Below, piece after piece: positions 45,507 to 54,407 of a stretch of 64,000 nucleotides of DNA. The stretch is from Streptomyces sp. NBC_00239. Lineage in GTDB: Bacteria; Actinomycetota; Actinomycetes; Streptomycetales; Streptomycetaceae. Position numbers and translations under genes: made by a program. Positions within the stretch are counted from its first letter, which is position 1. Every line of letters starts with the position of its first letter. The stretch spans positions 4,278,001-4,342,000 of the forward strand of contig NZ_CP108095.1 in NCBI RefSeq assembly GCF_036194065.1, given 5' to 3'. The notes under the pieces were generated by a model. That model saw only the letters and a program-made list of their open reading frames with translations. It was not told where the DNA came from and did no database searches.

Positions 45507-46098
45507 GGCATCCGCCTTTCCACCTGGTGTGATTCGCCATAACGCATCGCAAACCCCCAGATCAATCTGCACTGGCTGCAAGGGGTCCACATCTACACGC
45601 ACAGGTGGAGCGATGTCCAGCATTGCCCAGGTGGGAATCCTGGTGTCCGTGAGACGACAACTCCCCGTACGGTCAAGGCTCGAACTTGGCCGAAAAATGC
45701 CGGGAGTGGACCTCTTTTGCGGTCGACTGAACGTGCCCGCCGCAGCGTCATATCGTGCGTGAGGGGTACGTAATCGGTGATGGTCAGAGCCGGTTGGCAC
45801 CGCTCTGGATCCAGGCGGGAACCGCTCGGCGAGGCTGTTCGTCCTTGTCGGCGAAGGCCGTGCCTCATCCCCGGACAGGCGGGACGTGTTCAACGGGCTC
45901 TCGGATTCGCTCCACCGGGACCCTGCCCGGCGCCAGTCGCGCGCCGGCCCCGCCAGGCGTTTCATGGACCGGTAAAACCGCACGAACCGCATGAAACCTC
46001 AGCAAGCGGATAGTGACCCGAAACATGCACATGTGGTGAAACACCGCATACATGGTGTGATGTGGCCCTCGGCGTTCAACGGAAAGGAACGAGCGCTC
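45507..46098. other. 592-bp divergent intergenic region
   Basis: I see no credible coding sequence. It must contain the promoters of the SpoIIE-type phosphatase (minus) and the prim-pol-like gene (plus). The last 80 bp (46020-46080) are comparatively AT-rich with several CATG and GGTG/CACC short inverted elements; no recognised operator. Confidence 0.6.
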
Positions 46099-46809
46099 AT
46101 GCGCGAGATCCTCGGAAGGCGTCTTCGGCGGCTCCTGGGAGCGGCGACCCCGGGACGGGTGTGGGGGAGTCCCCGGCACGACGCCCCGGCCGTCCTCCTC
46201 GACGCAGCCCTGACCTGCGCCACCGCATGGCAGTGGCCCGTACTTCCCGGTGTCGGCTCGGTCCCCGCGGCCGACGGGGGCGAACGCTGCGCGTGCCCCG
46301 ACCCGGACTGCGTGGTGCCCGGCGCGCACCCCTTCGACCCCGGACTGCTCGCCGCCACCACGGACGAGCGCATGGTCCGCTGGTGGTGGACCAACCGGCC
46401 GACCGCGCCGGTGATCCTCGCGACCGGCGGCCGTGCGCCCTGCGCCGTCAGCCTGCCGGCCGCGGCCGGCGGGTCGGCGCTCCGCAGGCTCGGCGCCACG
46501 GGCGTGCGGCTCGGCCCGGTGGTGGCGACGCCGACCCGGATGTCGATCCTCGTCGCCCCGTACTCGCTGGAGCGGCTCGGCGAACTCCTCTACGCCAAGG
46601 ACGGCGTTCCCTCCTCGCTGCGCTTCCACGGTGAGGGCGGCTACCTCGCGCTGCCGCCCTCGCGGGTCCGCGGCGGACGGGTGCGCTGGGAGCGCGCGCC
46701 GCTGGCCGGCTCGGCGCGGCCGTGGCTGCCGGACGTCGAGGCGGTCGTGGACGCGCTGGTCGAGGCGAGCAGTGGCGCGTCCGACGGGGGCAGCCGGCTC
46801 GCCTACTGA
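46099..46809 (+). CDS. bifunctional primase/polymerase (prim-pol) N-terminal domain protein, catalytic motif degenerate
   Basis: 236 residues from ATG 46099, preceded by GGAAAGGAAC. The domain is recognisable from WQWPVLPG, the Cys-rich CACPDPDC, WWTNRPTAPVILATG, and GEGGYLALPPSRV. In active prim-pol proteins the ATG block is followed by a VVDID-type metal-binding Asp pair; here the segment reads APCAVSLPAAAGG with no acidic residue. It is therefore probably not a polymerase but a related stand-alone protein common in Streptomyces. Function unknown. Confidence 0.75.
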   Translation: MREILGRRLRRLLGAATPGRVWGSPRHDAPAVLLDAALTCATAWQWPVLPGVGSVPAADGGERCACPDPDCVVPGAHPFDPGLLAATTDERMVRWWWTNRPTAPVILATGGRAPCAVSLPAAAGGSALRRLGATGVRLGPVVATPTRMSILVAPYSLERLGELLYAKDGVPSSLRFHGEGGYLALPPSRVRGGRVRWERAPLAGSARPWLPDVEAVVDALVEASSGASDGGSRLAY

Positions 46810-46917
46810 GCCCGTAGCCCCGGCTCTTCACTCGAACGGGTGTGACCGGGGCCGAGTTCCAAGGGAATTGGGCGCGCGGCCCGCTGCGCCCCATTCCCGC
46901 GTCGCTATCTTCGGCGA

Positions 46918-47607
46918 ATGAATCTCCGCATGATCGGTATCGGTGCCGGTGTGCTGATCATCCTGTCGGTCCCCCTCGCCGGTGCGCTCGCCGGACCGTC
47001 GGCCGGGGCACGCCCCGGCGGGGGTGGCTTGCTGTCCTCGCTGGGCCTGCGGGAGCCCGGCGCGAAGAACCCGGACGCCGGGCGCGCCACCGGGGACCGG
47101 CAGCGCGCTTCGGACCGCGGCGGGAGCGCTGCCGACGGAACGAGTGCTGCCGGTGCGGGTGGTGCTCGCCACGCCGCTGGTGCCGGCGATGGTGGCGGTG
47201 CCGGTGGTGCGGGCGGTGCCAGTGGTGCGGGTGCATCCGGTCCGCAGCAGTCGCGACCCCGTACGGATGCCCGGTGCGGACCCGAACTGTCCTCCCCCGA
47301 GGGCGTCGAGGCGCAGACCTGTGTGCTGACGGGTGACGGGCAGGCCCGGGGGCGCAGTTACTACCGGAACACGACCGGCCGGCCGCTCGGGGCGGTGCTG
47401 TCGCTGATGGGTCCGGCCGGGCGGACCGTACAGATCCACTGTGCGGTGCCGGCGGGCGACGAACCGGGTGTGTGCGAGACCCCGAAAGAACCGTCGGATG
47501 CGGCGTCCGAAGCCTGGACGGCAGTTGCGGAATACGCCGTACCGGATGAGGAAGGCCCGCTTCTGCTCCGCGCGGGGAGCAACTCCGGGGATCCGGTTGA
47601 GGATTGA
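46918..47607 (+). CDS. secreted or membrane-anchored protein with Gly/Ala-rich linker
   Basis: 229 residues. N-terminal hydrophobic segment MIGIGAGVLIILSVPLAGALAG acts as signal or anchor. Residues ~30-115 are Gly/Ala/Ser low complexity. The C-terminal ~110 residues form a compact domain with three Cys (CGPEL, QTCVLTG, IHCAVPAG, VCETPKE region). I do not recognise a family. TATCTT lies exactly 6 nt before the ATG and no ribosome site is present, indicating a leaderless mRNA. Confidence 0.75.
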   Translation: MNLRMIGIGAGVLIILSVPLAGALAGPSAGARPGGGGLLSSLGLREPGAKNPDAGRATGDRQRASDRGGSAADGTSAAGAGGARHAAGAGDGGGAGGAGGASGAGASGPQQSRPRTDARCGPELSSPEGVEAQTCVLTGDGQARGRSYYRNTTGRPLGAVLSLMGPAGRTVQIHCAVPAGDEPGVCETPKEPSDAASEAWTAVAEYAVPDEEGPLLLRAGSNSGDPVED

Positions 47608-47616
47608 AATGGAAGC

Positions 47617-47656
47617 GCCCGGTCGCTGGCGACGGGGGATGCACCAGCGACCGGGC
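47617..47656 (+). terminator. hairpin terminator after the secreted protein gene
   Basis: GCCCGGTCGCTGG and CCAGCGACCGGGC form a perfect 13-bp stem with a 14-nt loop, starting 10 nt after the stop codon. Confidence 0.75.
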
Positions 47657-47832
47657 TACAAGAACGGTAACAAGAGATCGCGTCTTCGCAAATTCGATCT
47701 CGGATATTCGGACACCGATATGCCGACGATTAGCGGGAGTTGTGACCGGAGTCACCAGGCCCGCCCATCAATCTGAATGGCTCATTCCGGATCATTGGCC
47801 GGCAACGGCGTGCCGGGGGTGTCCCGGCGGTG

Positions 47833-48822
47833 TCAGCTGAGCGTCACCTGGCGGTTGGTGAGGCCGCCACGCGCCCGCCGCTCTTCGGCGGTCAGGGGAG
47901 CGTCCGAGGCCAGAGCCGTGGCGAGGCGCTCGGCGAGCTCCGCCGCGGGCTTCTCGACGTCCTCCGCGGTGACCCCGGTCGGCAGGTCCCACACCGGCAC
48001 CATCAGTCCGTGCGCGCGGAAAGAGCCGACCAGACGCGTGCCTTCACCGAGCGAGGAGAGGCCGGCCGCGTGCAGTCGGGCGAGAGCGTCGAGGAGCTTC
48101 TCCTCGGCGTGCGGCATGACCCAGCGGAGGTGGTTCTTCTCCGGCGTCTCGCACCAGTACGCGGCGTCGACTCCGGTGAGTTTCACGGTCGGGATGGCAG
48201 CGGCGTTCGCGCGCTCCAGAGAGGCCGCGATCTCGGGCGAGGAGTTCACGGTGTCCTCGGACTCCGGAATCCAGAATTCGAATCCGGTGTGCACAACAGG
48301 CTCGAAAGCGCTGTCGGTGTCGAGGAGGTCCACCAGGCGCGGGCCGTCCGCCTCCACGCGGCGGGCCGCGACGGGCGTTCCGGGCTCGGCGGTCAGCGCG
48401 CGCTGCAGCGTGTCGGCGAGGTCGCGGCCGAGGTCACCCGTCGACGTGTCGTTCTGCAGGCCGAGCAGGACGGAGCCGTCCTCGCGGCGCAGCGCCGGCC
48501 AGGCCATCGGGAGCACCGTCGCCAGCGTCACCGACGGCACGCCGTCGGGCAGTCCGCCCTTGAGGGTGAGCGGGACGGTCGCGGCGGGCACCAGCTCGCG
48601 CAGCGCCACCCAGTCGCACTCGCCCGGCAGGCCCTCGAAGGGGCGCTGCACCAGCTCGGTGACGGCGTGCGCCGCGGTCCGGCCGTGGCAGGCCTTGTAG
48701 CGGCGGCCGGAGCCGCACGGGCACGGCTCGCGCGCACCCACCACCGGGATTTCGCCGTCGGTGACCTGCGGCTGGGCGCCCTTGGGCTGGTGTCCCTTGG
48801 GCTGGGGGCGCTTCTTGGCCAT
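47833..48822 (-). CDS. SEC-C motif protein (DUF5926-like)
   Basis: 329 residues. A basic N-terminus is followed by a SEC-C zinc motif PCPCGSGRRYKACHG (CXCX8CH) near residue 33, as in the SecA C-terminus. The remaining ~280 residues are a conserved actinobacterial domain of unknown function. The SEC-C motif suggests zinc binding and contact with SecB-like partners or ribosomes; this is an inference. ATG start, with GGGAGACACC upstream. Confidence 0.85.
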   Translation of the reverse strand: MAKKRPQPKGHQPKGAQPQVTDGEIPVVGAREPCPCGSGRRYKACHGRTAAHAVTELVQRPFEGLPGECDWVALRELVPAATVPLTLKGGLPDGVPSVTLATVLPMAWPALRREDGSVLLGLQNDTSTGDLGRDLADTLQRALTAEPGTPVAARRVEADGPRLVDLLDTDSAFEPVVHTGFEFWIPESEDTVNSSPEIAASLERANAAAIPTVKLTGVDAAYWCETPEKNHLRWVMPHAEEKLLDALARLHAAGLSSLGEGTRLVGSFRAHGLMVPVWDLPTGVTAEDVEKPAAELAERLATALASDAPLTAEERRARGGLTNRQVTLS

Positions 48823-48929
48823 GGTGGGTGTCTCCCGGTTGAAGCTCGTGCTGACGGCGCGAGCCTATCCGTTGCACCCGGCCGCCCCCGGCTGCCGGGA
48901 CCGCGAGCGTCGCCCCCGGAACGGCGCCC

Positions 48930-49035
48930 TGTGTCCTCCGGAAGAGCGCCTCTTCCGGAAGAGGGCCCGCCGTCTTCCGGATGAGGGTCCGCCGCCTTTC
49001 GGATGAGGGTCCGCCGCCTTTCGGCGGGCGCCCGG
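48930..49035. repeat. degenerate tandem repeats with inverted elements
   Basis: Three to four copies of a ~21-bp unit (GAGGGTCCGCCGCCTTTCGG) are preceded by the palindrome CCTCTTCCGGAAGAGG at 48949-48964. They lie in the gap between the SEC-C gene and the HATPase gene. Origin unknown. Confidence 0.6.
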
Positions 49036-49078
49036 CGGCTTGCGGAGCCGGACGCGCTGCGGCGGGCGGCGCGCCGCC

Positions 49079-49705
49079 TCAGTGGTCGGTGCCCAGAGGG
49101 CAGGATTCGAGATCGTCGAAGGCCGTCATGAAGTCGAGCAGGGGCGGCGCAACGCGCGTAGCGAAATCGTCATGGCGATGCCCGGAGGCAACGACGACCC
49201 ACACGGTGACCTCGCCTCCCGCGCCGTCCCGTACGCCCCAGTCCTGGGCGAGCGCGCTGATGATGTTCAGCCCGCGGCCCCCGTGCGCGGTGACCGAGGG
49301 TGTGGCCGGAACCGGGCGGGTCGGGCCGCCTCCGTCCGTCACTTCCACGGTCAGCCGGCCGGCTTTGTCCACCCGCCATGCAGCTTGGATGTCGCCTTCG
49401 CCCACCTCCCCGGCACCCAGCGGCCGGCCGTGTCGGCAGGCATTGCTGAGAAGTTCGGAAAGGATCAGAACGGCATCGTCCACGACCGATTCGGACACCC
49501 CGCTGATACGCAATTGCTCGCGCATCCGGTGCCTCGCCTGGCCCACGCCCGCAGGACCATGGGCTACGGCCATGCACGACGACGTGGGCACCTCCTGTGC
49601 CACCACCAACGCCACCCCCGGAACCTCCTTAGCCCCACGCATGGTCTGGATGCCCCAATGGCCTGGACCGGAAACCGCCGAAGCGGACGCGGCTGACGCA
49701 TTCAT
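49079..49705 (-). CDS. HATPase_c protein (anti-sigma-factor-like kinase)
   Basis: 208 residues from ATG 49705 (MNASAASASAVSG). After a ~65-residue leader comes a GHKL ATPase: N-box VLILSELLSNACRHG near 110, G1 VTDGGGPTRP near 147 and G2 GGRGLNIISALAQDWG near 165. It is RsbW-like. No sigma factor or STAS protein gene is adjacent. Confidence 0.85.
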   Translation of the reverse strand: MNASAASASAVSGPGHWGIQTMRGAKEVPGVALVVAQEVPTSSCMAVAHGPAGVGQARHRMREQLRISGVSESVVDDAVLILSELLSNACRHGRPLGAGEVGEGDIQAAWRVDKAGRLTVEVTDGGGPTRPVPATPSVTAHGGRGLNIISALAQDWGVRDGAGGEVTVWVVVASGHRHDDFATRVAPPLLDFMTAFDDLESCPLGTDH

Positions 49706-49775
49706 GATGAGCGGACGCGGACCGGATGCGCCGGGGCACACCCCGTCACGGGTGGGAGAAGAGCAACTGGTGTGA

Positions 49776-50615
49776 TTAGCGGCCGAGTTGGGACAGGACC
49801 TGTCGCGGTCGATTGGTGATGATCGCTTCGACGCCCAGATCAGCGCAGAGCTGAACATCTTCTGGCTCATTTACGGTCCACACATGCACGGAGTGGCCGG
49901 CTTTCTGGAGCTTCTGGATGAAACCCGGGTGATTGCGCACGATCCGGATCCCGGGCCCCGCGATGCGCACGCCGGCCGGCAGCCGCCCGTCCCGCATCCG
50001 CGGCGAGATGAACTGCATCAGGTACACGGTGGGGATCGTCGGCGCCGAGGCCCGCACCCGGTGCAGGGAGCGCGCGGAGAAGCTCATGATCCGCACCGGC
50101 GAGGGCCCGCCGACGGGCGGCGAGTCCAGGCCGAAGCGCTTGAGCAGGAAGAGCAGCCGCTCTTCCACCTGTCCGGCCCAGCGGGTCGGGTGTTTGGTCT
50201 CGATGGCCAGCTCCACCGGGCGGCCCGCGTCGGCGACGAGTTCGAGGAGCCGTTCCAGGGTCAGCACGGAGGTGCGCTCGGGGTCCGGCTCGCCGGCGCC
50301 CTCCGCGTCCCAGTCCGGGGATTCCTCGCGGTCCTTCCAGGAGCCGAAGTCCAGCGCCGCCAGGTCGGCCAGTTCCAGGGCGGAGACCGCGCCGCGGCCG
50401 TTCGAGGTCCGGTTCACGCGGCGGTCGTGGACGAGGACGAGGTGCCCGTCCGCGGTCAGGCGCACGTCGCATTCCAGGGCGTCCGCGCCGTCCTCGATGG
50501 CTCTGCGGTACGCGGCCAGCGTGTGCTCGGGCGCGTCCTCCGAGGCGCCGCGGTGGGCGACGACCTGGATCGTCTTCGGGTGCTGGAGGCCGATCGGCTG
50601 CCGTGCGTGGGTCAC
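49776..50615 (-). CDS. glycerophosphodiester phosphodiesterase
   Basis: 279 residues, TIM-barrel GDPD. The active site is in VVAHRGASEDAPEHTLAAY near 17 (His, Arg, Glu), LECDVRLTADGHLVLVHDR near 47 (Glu/Asp and second His), and ELAIETKHP near 140. It releases glycerol-3-phosphate from deacylated phospholipids. No signal peptide is seen, so it is cytoplasmic (UgpQ-like). Confidence 0.94.
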   Translation of the reverse strand: MTHARQPIGLQHPKTIQVVAHRGASEDAPEHTLAAYRRAIEDGADALECDVRLTADGHLVLVHDRRVNRTSNGRGAVSALELADLAALDFGSWKDREESPDWDAEGAGEPDPERTSVLTLERLLELVADAGRPVELAIETKHPTRWAGQVEERLLFLLKRFGLDSPPVGGPSPVRIMSFSARSLHRVRASAPTIPTVYLMQFISPRMRDGRLPAGVRIAGPGIRIVRNHPGFIQKLQKAGHSVHVWTVNEPEDVQLCADLGVEAIITNRPRQVLSQLGR

Positions 50616-50831
50616 CCGGCCATGGTGTCATCCGCGGTGGGCGGGGCGGGCGGGATGCGCTGGAGATGCGACCGAAATGCCTGGCGTAAAGGATGGCGGG
50701 AGGACGCACAGGTCCGGCTTACAGTGCTCTGACGGTTCATGGGAAAGGCTTTGCCCAGGAACTTGTGCGGCCGGCCGGACGTTCAGCCCGACCGGTATCC
50801 AAGCAGCCGTGCGTGACGAGGAGAGAGAGCT

Positions 50832-52619
50832 GTGAGCACCGAGAACGAGGGCACCGCGGCCCCGACGCCCCCGCAGGCCCCGTCCGTACCCCCGGTGCCG
50901 GTGGCCGCTCCCAGCCCCGAGTACGCCGAGGCCGTGCCGGCCGAGGCCCCCGAGGGGCAGGCACCGGCCCCGACACGGGCCCAGGCCCCGGACCACGCGC
51001 CGGCCCGGCCCGCGGTGGCGGACGCCCGGCCGCCGGCCGACCAGGCCGCCGCGGACTATCCGGCGGCGGCCCCGGCGGCCCCGGCGGCCCCGGCGGCCCC
51101 GGCGGCTCCCCCGGCCCAGGCCCCGGCCCCGGTCGACCCGAGGACCCAGCAGCTGCCGCACGCCGAGGCGGCGACTCAGCAGTTGCCGCCCACCGGCCCC
51201 GTGACCCAGCAGCTGCCGGCCACCGGCCAGGCCACCCAGCAGCTGCCGGCCACCGGCCAGGCCACCCAGCAGCTGCCGGCCACGCCGCCGGAGCCCCCGG
51301 CGGGTCCGTACGCGGCTCCGGCCGCCCCGCCGGCCGCGGCCCCGGCCGGTGCCGAGGCGGGCGGCTGGCCTCCGCCGCCGCCCGCGGTGCCCTCGTACGC
51401 CGATGGCGGCGGGCACGGAGGTCCGTACGACGGCGGGCACGGCGGGCACGGCGGCGGTCCCGTCTGGGGTGCGCCCCTGGGGCAGGAGCCGGCGCCCAAG
51501 CGCAAGGGCCGCGGCGGCCTGATCGCGGCCGCACTCGTGGCCGCCCTGGTCGCGGGCGGAATCGGTGGCGGCATCGGCTACCAGCTCGCCAAGAACGGCG
51601 ACAGCGTCGACGGCTCGACGACCGTCAGCGCCGGCGTCACCCCGAAGGACCTCCAGCGCGAGCCGGGCTCCGTGGCCGGCCTCGCCGCCAAGGCGCTGCC
51701 GAGCGTCGTCACCATCGAGGCGCAGGGAGGCGACGGCGAGGGCGGCACCGGCACCGGGTTCGTCTACGACCAGCAGGGCCACATCCTCACCAACAACCAC
51801 GTGGTGGCCTCCGCCGCGGACGGCGGAAAGCTTTCCGCGACGTTCTCGAACGGCAAGCGGTACGAGGCCGAGGTCATCGGCCGGGCCCAGGGCTACGACG
51901 TGGCCGTGCTGAAGCTGAAGAACCCGCCCGCGGGGCTGGCCCCGCTGCCGCTCGGCGACTCCGACAAGGTCGCCGTCGGCGACTCGACGATCGCGATCGG
52001 CGCTCCGTTCGGCCTGTCCAACACGGTGACCACGGGCATCGTCAGCGCGAAGAACCGCCCGGTGGCCTCGGGTGACGGGCAGAGCAAGCAGAACTCGTAC
52101 ATGAGCGCGCTGCAGACCGACGCCTCGATCAACCCGGGCAACTCGGGCGGTCCGCTGCTGGACGGCCGGGGCGCGGTCATCGGGATCAACTCGGCGATCC
52201 AGTCCGCGGGCAGCGGCGGCTTCGGCGGCGGGCAGGCGGGCTCCATCGGCCTCGGCTTCGCCATCCCGATCAACCAGGCCAAGAACGTGGCCGAGCAGCT
52301 GATCAAGAGCGGCAAGCCGGTCTACCCGGTGATCGGCGTCTCCGTGGACATGCAGGCCAAGGGCGACGGCGCCAAGATCTCCGAGCAAGGCGCGGCCGCC
52401 TCCGAGCTCGTCGACCCGAACGGTCCGGCGGGCAAGGCGGGGCTCAAGCCCGGTGACGTGATCACGCAGTTCGGCGGCAAGCCGATCGACAGCGGCCCGA
52501 CGCTGATCAGCGAGATCTGGACGTACAAGCCGGGCGACGTGGTCAAGGTGACGTACCTGCGCGGCGGCAAGGCATCGACGGTGGACCTGACCCTGGGCTC
52601 GCGCGTCGGCGACAAGTAG
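50832..52619 (+). CDS. HtrA/DegP-type membrane-anchored serine protease
   Basis: 595 residues. The N-terminal ~215 residues are cytoplasmic, Pro/Ala-rich, with four or five repeats of TQQLPATGQA type. One membrane helix follows (GGLIAAALVAALVAGGIGGG near 225). The trypsin domain has the full triad: His in LTNNHVVAS, Asp in GYDVAVLKL and Ser in NPGNSGGPLL. A PDZ domain ends the chain (~495-590). It degrades misfolded proteins outside the membrane. GTG start with GAGGAGAG upstream; a hairpin terminator follows. Confidence 0.95.
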   Translation: MSTENEGTAAPTPPQAPSVPPVPVAAPSPEYAEAVPAEAPEGQAPAPTRAQAPDHAPARPAVADARPPADQAAADYPAAAPAAPAAPAAPAAPPAQAPAPVDPRTQQLPHAEAATQQLPPTGPVTQQLPATGQATQQLPATGQATQQLPATPPEPPAGPYAAPAAPPAAAPAGAEAGGWPPPPPAVPSYADGGGHGGPYDGGHGGHGGGPVWGAPLGQEPAPKRKGRGGLIAAALVAALVAGGIGGGIGYQLAKNGDSVDGSTTVSAGVTPKDLQREPGSVAGLAAKALPSVVTIEAQGGDGEGGTGTGFVYDQQGHILTNNHVVASAADGGKLSATFSNGKRYEAEVIGRAQGYDVAVLKLKNPPAGLAPLPLGDSDKVAVGDSTIAIGAPFGLSNTVTTGIVSAKNRPVASGDGQSKQNSYMSALQTDASINPGNSGGPLLDGRGAVIGINSAIQSAGSGGFGGGQAGSIGLGFAIPINQAKNVAEQLIKSGKPVYPVIGVSVDMQAKGDGAKISEQGAAASELVDPNGPAGKAGLKPGDVITQFGGKPIDSGPTLISEIWTYKPGDVVKVTYLRGGKASTVDLTLGSRVGDK

Positions 52620-52623
52620 CGAT

Positions 52624-52656
52624 CGGCTGCGGGCTGCGGGCTGCGGGCTGCGGGCT
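52624..52656. repeat. 7-bp tandem repeat (GGCTGCG, four to five copies)
   Basis: Consecutive GGCTGCG units just after the HtrA stop codon, then degenerate GC-rich copies to ~52690. Likely replication slippage. Confidence 0.7.
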
Positions 52657-52721
52657 CCGTGCTCCGGGCCTGCGGGCCGGCGGGCGGCCGGGCGCGCGGA
52701 TGCGGCCGAGTGACCTGAATC

Positions 52722-52761
52722 GGGAGGGGCCGTAGGCGGGATTCCGCCTTCGGCCCCTCCC
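52722..52761 (+). terminator. hairpin terminator after the HtrA gene
   Basis: Perfect 11-bp outer arms (GGGAGGGGCCG and its complement) plus an inner AGGCGG/CCGCCT stem. Confidence 0.75.
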
Positions 52762-52783
52762 AACGTCCGCTTATGCTTCGACC

Positions 52784-53689
52784 GTGTTCGACTCCCGGCA
52801 CATCAGGACTTTTCACGAGGTGGTCACCGCCGGGTCGTACTCGGCGGCCGCCCGTGTGCTCGGGTACACCCAGCCGGCGATAACCCAGCAGATGAAGGCG
52901 CTCGAACGCGCCGTAGGCACGCCGTTGTTCACGCGGGTCGGCCGCCGGATGCAGCTGACCGAGGCCGGGGAGTCGCTGGCCCGGCACGCCGTGGCCATCC
53001 TGGGCAGCCTCGGCGCCGCCCAGCAGCAGATGAAGGCGTACGCGCGGCTGCGCACCGGCCGGGTGCGGCTGTGCGGCTTCCCCAGCGCCAACGCGACCCT
53101 GGTCCCCGAGGCGCTCAGCGGGCTGGCCAAGGAGCACCCCGGCATCCAGGTGGAGCTGCTGGACGGCGAGCCGCCGGACTCGCTGCACCGGCTGCAGCGC
53201 GGCGAGTGCGACATCACCCTGGCTTTCACCTACCCGGGGCTGCACGAGGAGGTTCCGGACGAGGTCGTCGAGGTGCGGCTGCTGGAGGACCAGCTGACCG
53301 TGCTGCTGCCCAACGGCCATCCGCTGGCCCGGCGGCGCTCCGTACAGCTGGCGGATCTGGCGGAGGAGCGGTGGATCGCGGGTTGTCCGCGGTGCCGGGC
53401 GAACTTGCTGCACGAGTGCGCCGGCCTCGGCTTCGTCCCCGAGATCGTCTTCGCGACGGACGACAACCTCGTGGTCCAGAGCCTGGTGGGGCAGGGCCTG
53501 GGGGTGGCGATGATGCCCGCCCTGCTCCTCCCGTCGCTCTCCCTGACCCGGGTGTGCGGGCGGGGCCTGGAGCCCGCGGCCCGCCGCCACATCTCCGCCT
53601 ACGTCTACCGGGAACACCTGCGGATTCCGGCGACCGCGGCGGTGCTCGACGAGCTGCGCCGGGTGGCGGCGAACCGGGTCGGCTGCTGA
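52784..53689 (+). CDS. LysR-family transcriptional regulator
   Basis: 301 residues: N-terminal helix-turn-helix (~1-60, AAARVLGYTQPAITQQMKALE) and a substrate-binding effector domain to the end, with a CPRC motif near 204 that might respond to thiols. TATGCT lies exactly 6 nt before the GTG with no ribosome site, so it is likely leaderless. It is followed on the same strand by cysteine dioxygenase and a YeiH-type exporter, and is the probable regulator of that sulfur unit. Confidence 0.92.
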   Translation: MFDSRHIRTFHEVVTAGSYSAAARVLGYTQPAITQQMKALERAVGTPLFTRVGRRMQLTEAGESLARHAVAILGSLGAAQQQMKAYARLRTGRVRLCGFPSANATLVPEALSGLAKEHPGIQVELLDGEPPDSLHRLQRGECDITLAFTYPGLHEEVPDEVVEVRLLEDQLTVLLPNGHPLARRRSVQLADLAEERWIAGCPRCRANLLHECAGLGFVPEIVFATDDNLVVQSLVGQGLGVAMMPALLLPSLSLTRVCGRGLEPAARRHISAYVYREHLRIPATAAVLDELRRVAANRVGC

Positions 53690-53852
53690 GGCCGGGCCGC
53701 GGCGCGCCAGTGGCGGGGCCGCGGAGGGGGCTGCGGTGGAATGACGACGGGGCGCCGGCCGGGCGGCATTCCGGGAACCCATAAGCAGGGCTTGGGATTT
53801 CAGGTGAAAACTGTCGTTGGACGTGATGGACGGACAGTCGGACGCTGCCCGT

Positions 53853-54407
53853 ATGACCACGACGACGACCGCAGCGCTGACTGTGACCGCGCGGATGACC
53901 GACCTCATCGGCGAGATACGCGCGGTCGTGGACCGCGGCCTGCCTCCGGACCTCACCGCCTACCTGGTCGGCGAGAAGCTCGCGCCGCACCTCGGCGCCC
54001 CCGATCTGCTCACCCTCGCCCAGCAGGAGAGCGATCCGGAACGCTATCGGCAGCACATCGTGCACGCCGAGCGGGACGGCAGCTTCTCCGTGGTCGCGCT
54101 GGTCTGGCTGCCCGGCCAGCAGACGGCCATCCACGACCACGTCTCCTGGTGCGTGGCGGGCGTCCACCAGGGCGAGGAGAGCGAGCGCCGCTACCGGCTC
54201 GCCCCGGGCCCCGGCCGGGCCCGGCTCGTGCCCACCGAGGACGTGGTGAACGGCCAGGGCGACGTCTGCGGGTTCGCGCCGCCCGGTGACATCCACCGGG
54301 TGCGCAACTCCTGTCGTACGACCGCGATATCCCTGCACGTCTACGGCGCCGACGTCGCGCGCCTCGGCAGCAGCGTCCGCCGCGTCTACACCCTGCCGGC
54401 CGACTGA
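53853..54407 (+). CDS. cysteine dioxygenase family protein
   Basis: 184 residues from ATG 53853 (earlier in-frame starts at 53817-53826 are possible). A cupin fold with the three-His iron site: HDHVSWCVAG near 91 (two His) and GDIHRVRN near 147. It oxidises L-cysteine to cysteine sulfinate, which spontaneously or enzymatically gives sulfite and pyruvate. The ORF stop overlaps the start of the exporter gene (TGATG), so they are coupled. Confidence 0.88.
   Translation: MTTTTTAALTVTARMTDLIGEIRAVVDRGLPPDLTAYLVGEKLAPHLGAPDLLTLAQQESDPERYRQHIVHAERDGSFSVVALVWLPGQQTAIHDHVSWCVAGVHQGEESERRYRLAPGPGRARLVPTEDVVNGQGDVCGFAPPGDIHRVRNSCRTTAISLHVYGADVARLGSSVRRVYTLPAD

Noticed and set aside
45755..45994. Small plus-strand ORFs in the phosphatase/prim-pol gap
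   Set aside because: No ribosome sites, compositionally unremarkable, no recognisable domain; more likely promoter DNA.
48930..49035. Tandem repeats as a CRISPR array
   Set aside because: No regular unique spacers between units and no cas genes in the window.
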